A stretch of DNA of 11,393 nt from the NCBI GenBank assembly GCA_025728395.1, contig JAOBJR010000090.1, forward strand, positions 1 to 11,393, in the 5' to 3' direction. Position numbers and translations under genes: made by a program. Shown here in pieces: positions 6,542 to 11,393 of this stretch. Each line of letters begins with the position of its first letter. Position 1 is the stretch's first letter. The notes under the pieces were generated by a model, which was given only the letters and a program-made list of their open reading frames with translations, searched no databases and was not told where the DNA came from. This stretch comes from Candidatus Lightella neohaematopini (GTDB taxonomy: Bacteria > Pseudomonadota > Gammaproteobacteria > Enterobacterales > Enterobacteriaceae).

Positions 6542-6607
6542 TTTTAAGTAAAAATTAATTATTATCTATATAGAAGTAATTTTTTTAAATATAATTACAA
6601 ATAATTA

Positions 6608-6636
6608 TTGATAATGTAATATAAATTTAATAGATT
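6608..6636 (+). promoter_or_regulatory. Candidate promoter for lpp
   Basis: TTGATA (6608-6613) is followed after 17 bases by TAGATT (6631-6636), and an alternative minus-10 TATAGA overlaps at 6636-6641. Transcription would begin near 6643, giving a leader of about 50 bases before lpp. The minus-35 is good and the minus-10 only fair. The site lies between tRNA-Val and lpp, on the right strand. Confidence 0.35.
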
Positions 6637-6678
6637 ATAGAATAGTTTAATTTTTACTATGTTATTAAATTACTATAT

Positions 6679-6685
6679 AAGGAAG
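6679..6685 (+). promoter_or_regulatory. Shine-Dalgarno that sets the lpp start
   Basis: AAGGAAG (6679-6685) ends six bases before ATG at 6692. It supports that start over the in-frame ATG at 6659, which would add 11 residues and has no such site. Confidence 0.8.
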
Positions 6686-6691
6686 ATAATT

Positions 6692-6928
6692 ATGAATTAT
6701 ATTAAATTAATCCAAACTATTTTAGTTGTTGGTTGTTTTTCTTTAGTTGGTTGTTCTAATAAAAGTAAAATTAATCAAATATCTTCAGAAGTTAAGACAT
6801 TAGATACAAAATTTAATAAAATTAGTAATGATGTAGATAATATGCATTCTGATATACAAAATGCTAAAAGTAATGCAGTTAGAGCTAATCAAAGATTAGA
6901 TAATCAAATTACTAACTATCGTAAATAA
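6692..6928 (+). CDS. lpp: Major outer-membrane (Braun) lipoprotein Lpp
   Basis: Lpp is a trimeric coiled-coil lipoprotein whose N-terminal lipidated cysteine sits in the outer membrane and whose C-terminal lysine can be linked covalently to peptidoglycan. From ATG 6692 the product is 78 aa, the same as E. coli Lpp. It has a short positively charged signal peptide (residues 1-20), a lipobox LVGC with the lipidated cysteine at C21, heptad-type hydrophobic spacing (SSEVKTLDTKFNKISNDVDN) and the conserved tail RANQRLDN followed by YRK with the cross-linking K78. The longer frame from 6659 is rejected on length and Shine-Dalgarno position. It is convergent with sufE, as in E. coli. The L,D-transpeptidase gene ldtE, found between lpp and sufE in E. 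coli, is absent here. Retention suggests an envelope still stabilised by Lpp. Confidence 0.95.
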   Translation: MNYIKLIQTILVVGCFSLVGCSNKSKINQISSEVKTLDTKFNKISNDVDNMHSDIQNAKSNAVRANQRLDNQITNYRK

Positions 6929-6942
6929 ATATTTTTTATATT

Positions 6943-6977
6943 GTAGAATAACGTTTAGTTAATATACGTTATTCTAC
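6943..6977. terminator. Perfect 12-bp hairpin between convergent lpp and sufE
   Basis: GTAGAATAACGT (6943-6954) and ACGTTATTCTAC (6966-6977) are exact reverse complements with an 11-base loop. The stem has four G-C pairs, high for this intergenic DNA. It starts 14 bases after the lpp stop and ends 29 bases from the sufE stop, so it could act for both transcripts. There is no T-run directly after the stem on either strand, so it may block 3' exonucleases or end transcription in a non-classical way. Confidence 0.7.
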
Positions 6978-7006
6978 TAAGTAGTATGTATTAAATAATA
7001 ATATAT

Positions 7007-7414
7007 CTAAATGAGTAAATGTTGTTTTGCTTGATCTCTTATATTTTTAATTATTGATCGCAAACCATAATTTCTAGATGCTGTTAAATATTTATTTAGA
7101 TTTAAATCATTTAGTAATGGGTACACATTAAAATTAATTAATTCTGTTAAACTTAAATTTTTGTATAAAATAAATATTACAGCAATTAATCCTTTTACTA
7201 TTAGAGCATCACTATATCCTTGTAAACTAACTTTATTGTTAAAATTAGTCAAAACTATCCATACCTGACTCTGACAATCAGAAATTAGATATTTAGATAT
7301 TTTATACTTATTAGGAAGTAATGGTAATTTTTGTCCCAATTCAATTAAATATAAATATTTTTCTTCCCAAGAAAAACAATTATTAAAATTATATATTAGT
7401 TGTTCTTGATTCAT
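7007..7414 (-). CDS. sufE: Cysteine desulfurase sulfur acceptor SufE
   Basis: SufE takes the persulfide sulfur from SufS and passes it to SufB during iron-sulfur cluster assembly, in the cytoplasm. The product is 135 aa against 138 in E. coli and aligns along its length. The acceptor cysteine is C47 in the conserved segment DCQSQVWIV (46-54), equivalent to E. coli C51. Other conserved stretches are WEEKYLYLIELGQKLP (16-31) and GLIAVIFILY. It starts ten bases after the sufS stop, and its Shine-Dalgarno (AAGAGA) overlaps that stop, which implies translational coupling. It is the last gene of the suf operon and is followed by the hairpin at 6943-6977. Confidence 0.97.
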   Translation of the reverse strand: MNQEQLIYNFNNCFSWEEKYLYLIELGQKLPLLPNKYKISKYLISDCQSQVWIVLTNFNNKVSLQGYSDALIVKGLIAVIFILYKNLSLTELINFNVYPLLNDLNLNKYLTASRNYGLRSIIKNIRDQAKQHLLI

Positions 7415-7424
7415 TATTATTCTC

Positions 7425-8660
7425 TTACTTAAGAGGTAATATTTTATTAATTTTTGTTAAAATATCTACTAATTTATCTATTTCAAAATAATCATTATAC
7501 ATAGCTAATGATATTCTGCACATACTACTAACTTTAAAATAATTCATAATTGGTAATGCACATTGATGGCCAGTACGAACAGCAATACCATAAATATCTA
7601 ATAAACTACCTATATCATAAGCATGATGAGTACCTAAATTAAAAGAAATTACACTAATTCTATTATATTTAATAGATCCATAAATTTTTATGTTAGGAAT
7701 ATTATTTAAAACATCAAAAGCATATTTAGTTAATAATTTTTCATGTAATATAATTTGTTGTAACCCAATACTTTTTATATAATCAATAGCAGCACCTAAT
7801 CCTATAATACCAGCAGTATTAGGTGAACCAGCTTCAAATTTCCATGGTACTTGATTAAAAGTAGTCTCTTTTGTTAAACTAACATTTTTAATCATAGCAC
7901 CACCAGTCTCCCAAGGAGACATACTATCAAGTAAATATTTTTTACCATATAATATTCCAATACCAGTTGGACCATACATTTTATGACCTGAAAATACATA
8001 AAAATCACAATTCAATAATTGTACATCAATTTTTTGATGCATAACACATTGTGCTCCATCAACTAACACTAAACTATTACTAATATTTTTTACTTGATTA
8101 ATAATATCTTTTATTGGGTTAATAATACCTAGTACATTTGATGCCGCAGTAATAGCAAATAAACGAGTATTATTATTTATTAATGATGTTAACTGTGATA
8201 AATCTAAAGTACCATTTGGTAGTAATGGTACATATTTAATAAATAATTTTTTTTCTTTTGCTAGTATTTGCCAAGGTACAATATTAGCATGATGTTCCAT
8301 TTCTGTAATAATAATATTATCTCCAGGATGTAAAAATTTTCTCCCCCAACTATAAGCAACTAAATTAATACTCTCAGTTGTACCTTTAGTAAATATAATT
8401 TCTTCAGTTTGTTTGGCATTAATAAAATTAGCTATCTTACAACGTACTTGCTCTACTTTATTAGTTGCTTCACGACTTAATGTATGAATACCTCTATGAA
8501 CTGCTGCATATTCGTATTTATAGTAGTTCATTTCACGTTCTATTACGTAGTTAGGTTTTAATGAACTTGCTGCATTATCAAAATATATTAATTTATTATT
8601 ATTTATCTTTTTATTTAGAATAGGAAAATCTAATCTGATTTTTGATATTGGATATATCAT
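7425..8660 (-). CDS. sufS: Cysteine desulfurase SufS
   Basis: SufS is a PLP-dependent class V aminotransferase-fold enzyme that converts cysteine to alanine and holds the sulfur as a persulfide for SufE. The 411-aa product compares with 406 in E. coli. Visible catalytic features are EMEHHAN (120-126, the histidine stacking on PLP), DGAQ (201-204), the PLP Schiff-base lysine K227 in SGHKMYGPTGIG, the persulfide cysteine C367 in RTGHQCALP, and R382 in CRISLAMYN, which binds substrate carboxylate in the family. E. coli has HHC where this has HQC, and THVSNVLG is TAASNVLG here. No Shine-Dalgarno is seen; the start is six bases after the sufD stop, so coupled translation is likely. The N-terminus MIYPISKIRLDFPIL fits the family. 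Confidence 0.97.
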   Translation of the reverse strand: MIYPISKIRLDFPILNKKINNNKLIYFDNAASSLKPNYVIEREMNYYKYEYAAVHRGIHTLSREATNKVEQVRCKIANFINAKQTEEIIFTKGTTESINLVAYSWGRKFLHPGDNIIITEMEHHANIVPWQILAKEKKLFIKYVPLLPNGTLDLSQLTSLINNNTRLFAITAASNVLGIINPIKDIINQVKNISNSLVLVDGAQCVMHQKIDVQLLNCDFYVFSGHKMYGPTGIGILYGKKYLLDSMSPWETGGAMIKNVSLTKETTFNQVPWKFEAGSPNTAGIIGLGAAIDYIKSIGLQQIILHEKLLTKYAFDVLNNIPNIKIYGSIKYNRISVISFNLGTHHAYDIGSLLDIYGIAVRTGHQCALPIMNYFKVSSMCRISLAMYNDYFEIDKLVDILTKINKILPLK

Positions 8661-8666
8661 AATTAA

Positions 8667-9923
8667 TTAAATTAAATTTTTAAAAATATTAAATATTATT
8701 TCATGTAATTCATAATGATTAATTTTATTAATTACTTCTTTAAAAAAAGCATCAATAATTATTTTTTTAGCATCAACATAACTAATTCCTCTTGAACACA
8801 AATAAAAAATTTGATCACAATTAATATTACTAATAATTACTCCATGAGTACAATGAACTTTACGGTTATATATTTCTATTTGTGGTTTTGTACGAAATTG
8901 TGAAGTACTATCTAATAGTAATCCTTGACTAAATATGTTGCTATTAATTTTTGAAGCTAGTCTTGTTATTTTTATTATCCCATTAAGTAAATATTTACTA
9001 TTATTACTAATAACAGCTTTATGTAACTGATTACTAGTACAATTACTAGCAACATGATGTATATAAGTATTAATTATATTGTTATTATTTGATAATACAG
9101 ATAAACTATTAGCACATATTAACGTATTAGTTCCATTTGATGTAATATGCATTTCATCTTTATGAATTTTATTTCCTGTAATAAATATATTACTATTTAA
9201 TTTAGCATGATCATTAATAGTAATATATTTATAATTAAAATGATAACTATGATAGTTTTCTAATGATAATTTAGTATAATTAAGTGTAGCATAATTATGA
9301 ATAAATATAAATGTATTAATACTATTAATATAAGAATAATGTTTATTATTATTAGTAAAATATTCTATAATATGTGCCTTTGTATTTTTTAAAATATTAA
9401 TATAATAACGGTTTTGTGATATATTAACTGTATTTTTAGATACACCATCACTAATATGTAATAAATATATTGGTCTTTCATCAATATCTTTATTTATATT
9501 AATAATATATGTTTTATAACAAAAACTTTCTGTTAAATGATAAAATATATCAGAATTCTTATTAAAATTCATATTATTATCATTATATTCAAGTTCAATA
9601 CTAATATTCTTATTGTAATTACTTAACTTAGAATTAAAATTACCATTAATAAAAACTAATATATGAGCATTTGAAATAACACTAGATATATTATTAAAAT
9701 TATTAAAATATTTATTGTTTTGTAATACAAACTTACTTTTTAATAATCCGTTATAACTTATATCATCATAATATTTATTAAAAATATCTGGTGTTGACCA
9801 TAACATTTTAATATATTTCCAATGTTTATAGAATTTTATTGAACTATAAGTTTTTTCTTTGCTAAATAATTTATACCATTGAGGTAATAAATTACTAGTA
9901 TTACTGTTTAGTAAACCAGTCAT
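8667..9923 (-). CDS. sufD: Fe-S cluster assembly scaffold subunit SufD
   Basis: SufD pairs with SufB and a SufC dimer to form the scaffold SufBC2D on which iron-sulfur clusters are built. The 418-aa product compares with 423 aa in E. coli. The first half is poorly conserved and rich in Asn, Ile and Tyr, whereas the beta-helix end and C-terminal helices are clear: RTKPQIEIY, then CTHG with its histidine at residue 360 (the same number as the functional H360 of E. coli SufD), then QIFYLCSRGIS. The start is set at ATG 9923 rather than 9929, because AGAGGA lies eight bases before 9923 but only two before 9929, and MTGLLNSN matches the family MAGLPNSS. It overlaps the 3' end of sufC by 23 bases, implying coupling. 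It is the least conserved of the five Suf proteins here. Confidence 0.93.
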   Translation of the reverse strand: MTGLLNSNTSNLLPQWYKLFSKEKTYSSIKFYKHWKYIKMLWSTPDIFNKYYDDISYNGLLKSKFVLQNNKYFNNFNNISSVISNAHILVFINGNFNSKLSNYNKNISIELEYNDNNMNFNKNSDIFYHLTESFCYKTYIININKDIDERPIYLLHISDGVSKNTVNISQNRYYINILKNTKAHIIEYFTNNNKHYSYINSINTFIFIHNYATLNYTKLSLENYHSYHFNYKYITINDHAKLNSNIFITGNKIHKDEMHITSNGTNTLICANSLSVLSNNNNIINTYIHHVASNCTSNQLHKAVISNNSKYLLNGIIKITRLASKINSNIFSQGLLLDSTSQFRTKPQIEIYNRKVHCTHGVIISNINCDQIFYLCSRGISYVDAKKIIIDAFFKEVINKINHYELHEIIFNIFKNLI

Positions 9924-10644
9924 AGCCATGTTCCTCTAATTTTTCTACTAAAAATTTATTACCAGATTTAATAATACTACCATTATATAATATATGTACT
10001 TTATCCGGTTCAATATATTTTAAAATTCTTTGATAATGAGTAATAATAATAAATGATCTATTTTTATTTCGTATACTATTTATAGTAGTAGCTACCAATT
10101 TTAATGAATCAATATCTAAACCTGAATCTATTTCATCTAATATACATAATTTTGGTTCCAATAATAGTAGTTGTAAAACTTCACTTAATTTTCTTTCTCC
10201 ACCGGATAAACCTACATTAACAAATTTATGTAATAAATCATCAGACATATTTAATAATTTAATTTTACTTGTTATTAATGATATTAAGTGTTCATTATCC
10301 AATGCTAATAAATTATTACTTTTTCTTATATTATTAATTGCTACTTTAAGAAAAGTAAAATTATTTACACCAGGAATATCTATTGGGTATTGAAAAGCAA
10401 CAAATATTCCATACTTTGCTCTTTCATCAGGGTTAAGATCTAGTAAATTATTATTATTAAATATTATTTTACCGTTAATAATATTGTATTTTTTGCTACC
10501 TGCTATAACAGCAGATAAAGTACTTTTTCCTGATCCATTAGGACCCATAATAACATGTACCTCACCATAATTAACTTTAAAATTTAATTTCTTTATAATA
10601 AGATTATTATTTACACCAACATCTAAATTTTCTATAATCAACAT
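9901..10644 (-). CDS. sufC: Fe-S cluster assembly ATPase SufC
   Basis: SufC is an ABC-type ATPase, soluble rather than membrane-bound, that drives conformational change in the SufBCD scaffold. The 247-aa product compares with 248 in E. coli. Motifs at E. coli positions are Walker A GPNGSGKST with K40, the Q-loop AFQYP (Q85), the signature SGGE (147-150), K152, Walker B CILDE with E171, D173, and the H-loop histidine H203 (ITHYQR). Residues after the signature are unusual: the family KKRN (151-154) is RKLS here, and the serine of DESDSGLD is isoleucine. A GAGG Shine-Dalgarno lies about five bases upstream of the start, 35 bases after the sufB stop. The start is supported by the N-terminal alignment. 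Its end overlaps sufD. Confidence 0.97.
   Translation of the reverse strand: MLIIENLDVGVNNNLIIKKLNFKVNYGEVHVIMGPNGSGKSTLSAVIAGSKKYNIINGKIIFNNNNLLDLNPDERAKYGIFVAFQYPIDIPGVNNFTFLKVAINNIRKSNNLLALDNEHLISLITSKIKLLNMSDDLLHKFVNVGLSGGERKLSEVLQLLLLEPKLCILDEIDSGLDIDSLKLVATTINSIRNKNRSFIIITHYQRILKYIEPDKVHILYNGSIIKSGNKFLVEKLEEHGYDWFTKQ
9932..9937 (-). promoter_or_regulatory. Shine-Dalgarno inside sufC that sets the sufD start
   Basis: AGAGGA on the minus strand lies eight bases upstream of ATG 9923 and two bases upstream of ATG 9929. The spacing favours 9923 as the sufD start. The site lies within the last codons of sufC. Confidence 0.65.
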
Positions 10645-10679
10645 ATAACCTCAATTGAAATAAACTAAAATAATTTGCA

Positions 10680-11393
10680 TTATCCTAAGCCTTCATCTAA
10701 ACTTATAGTAAGTAATTTTTTTGCTTCCATTGCAAATTCTAATGGTAATTTAGTAAATATATCTTGACAAAATCCACTAATTATCATAGAAATAGCATTA
10801 TCATTATCTATTCCTCTTTGATTAAGGTAAAATAATTGATTTTCACCTATTGATGAGGTTAAAGCTTCATGTTCTACCTGCGAAGTATTATTATATACTT
10901 GAATATCTGGTAGAGTATAGGTACTACATTTATCACCAATCATAATAGAATGACATTGTGTATAGTTACGTGAATAACTAGCATTAGAGTCTATTTTTAC
11001 TAGTCCCCGGTAAGTATTTTTACTACGACCAGCTGAAATACTTTTAGAAATTATAGTAGAATTAGTGTTTCTGCCTATATGAATTATTTTTGTTCCAGTA
11101 TCGGCACATTGATGCATATTAGTAAGTGCAATAGAATAAAATTCACCTGTAGTATTATTACCTTTAAGAATAATGCTTGGATATTTCCAAGTTATTGCTG
11201 AACCAGTTTCTGATTGAATCCAAGACATTTTTGAACGATTACCTAAACATAATGCACGTTTAGTTACGAAATTTAATATTCCACTTGTATTATTAATACC
11301 TGCAAACCAATTTTGGATAGTAGAATATTTTACTGTAGCATTATCTAATATAATTATTTCTACTACTGCTGCGTGTAATTGATAATTTTTTCT
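10680..11393 (-). CDS. sufB: Fe-S cluster assembly scaffold SufB, C-terminal 237 residues (partial at right window edge)
   Basis: SufB accepts sulfur from SufE and carries the nascent cluster in the SufBC2D complex. The frame is open from the right edge to the stop at 10680, so this is the C-terminal half of a protein of about 495 aa (E. coli), cut only by the window. It aligns at high identity with E. coli SufB. Conserved segments are QLHAAVVE, KYSTIQNWF, NFVTKRALC, the beta-helix SETGSAITWKYPS and ADTGTKIIHIG. The functional residues are present: the cysteine of YTQC (E. coli C405; codon 10953-10955) and the His-Glu of VEHEA (E. coli H433 and E434). The tail QLFYLNQRGIDNDNAISMI is typical. 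An internal methionine at 11228 is not a start, because conserved SufB sequence continues upstream. It lies upstream of sufC in the operon; sufA, if present, is outside. Confidence 0.97.
   Translation of the reverse strand, partial: RKNYQLHAAVVEIIILDNATVKYSTIQNWFAGINNTSGILNFVTKRALCLGNRSKMSWIQSETGSAITWKYPSIILKGNNTTGEFYSIALTNMHQCADTGTKIIHIGRNTNSTIISKSISAGRSKNTYRGLVKIDSNASYSRNYTQCHSIMIGDKCSTYTLPDIQVYNNTSQVEHEALTSSIGENQLFYLNQRGIDNDNAISMIISGFCQDIFTKLPLEFAMEAKKLLTISLDEGLG

Noticed and set aside
6659..6691. Longer N-terminus for lpp starting at ATG 6659
   Set aside because: It would add 11 residues before the signal peptide; the Shine-Dalgarno and the exact 78-aa family length favour 6692.
9924..9929. 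sufD start at ATG 9929
   Set aside because: The Shine-Dalgarno would be only two bases away; 9923 has eight-base spacing and matches the family N-terminus.
11226..11228. Start of a short 182-residue sufB
   Set aside because: Conserved SufB sequence continues in frame upstream to the window edge, so this is an internal methionine.

Overview
The window looks like a stretch of chromosome from a bacterial endosymbiont with a strongly reduced genome, most likely an insect-associated gammaproteobacterium of the Enterobacterales. The reasons are an extreme A+T bias (intergenic DNA is almost only A and T), Asn/Lys/Ile-rich proteins, both tRNA genes lacking an encoded CCA, and proteins that align almost end to end with their Escherichia coli counterparts at nearly the same length. 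I cannot name the genus from sequence alone. There are no phage, transposon, CRISPR or toxin genes. I do not see a new multi-gene system; the unexplained material is a set of inverted repeats in the intergenic DNA.

Layout. 1-2045 (minus): N-terminal 681 codons of a pyruvate:flavodoxin/ferredoxin oxidoreductase (nifJ, called ydbK in E. coli), running off the left edge. 2046-2807: a gene-free, inverted-repeat-rich, divergent promoter region. 2808-3590 (plus): fabI, followed 14 bases later by tRNA-Asn(GTT) and, convergently, by tyrS (3691-4962, minus). 4963-5341: a second gene-free stretch. 5342-6316 (minus): ribE then grxD, read in the order ribE-grxD. 6467-6541 (plus): tRNA-Val(GAC). 6692-6928 (plus): lpp. 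A 12-bp perfect hairpin separates lpp from the convergent suf operon, sufB-sufC-sufD-sufS-sufE (minus, 7007 to beyond the right edge). sufB is cut by the window.

Function. Most genes belong to a shared iron-sulfur/flavin redox theme. SufS and SufE mobilise sulfur from cysteine, SufBCD assembles the cluster, and Grx4 (GrxD) is a CGFS glutaredoxin that carries [2Fe-2S] clusters. The pyruvate oxidoreductase is a large [4Fe-4S] enzyme that would use the clusters, and riboflavin synthase supplies FMN/FAD for flavodoxin-type partners and for flavin enzymes. FabI (fatty acid elongation) and Lpp (outer-membrane to peptidoglycan tether) indicate that the cell still makes its own membrane lipid and keeps a Gram-negative envelope. 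TyrS and the two tRNAs serve translation.

From memory of the E. coli map, the right half (ribC, valV/valW, lpp, ldtE, suf) is the E. coli order and orientation with genes deleted. Two starts differ from the longest open frame: lpp is placed at 6692 and sufD at 9923, both on Shine-Dalgarno spacing and agreement with family length.
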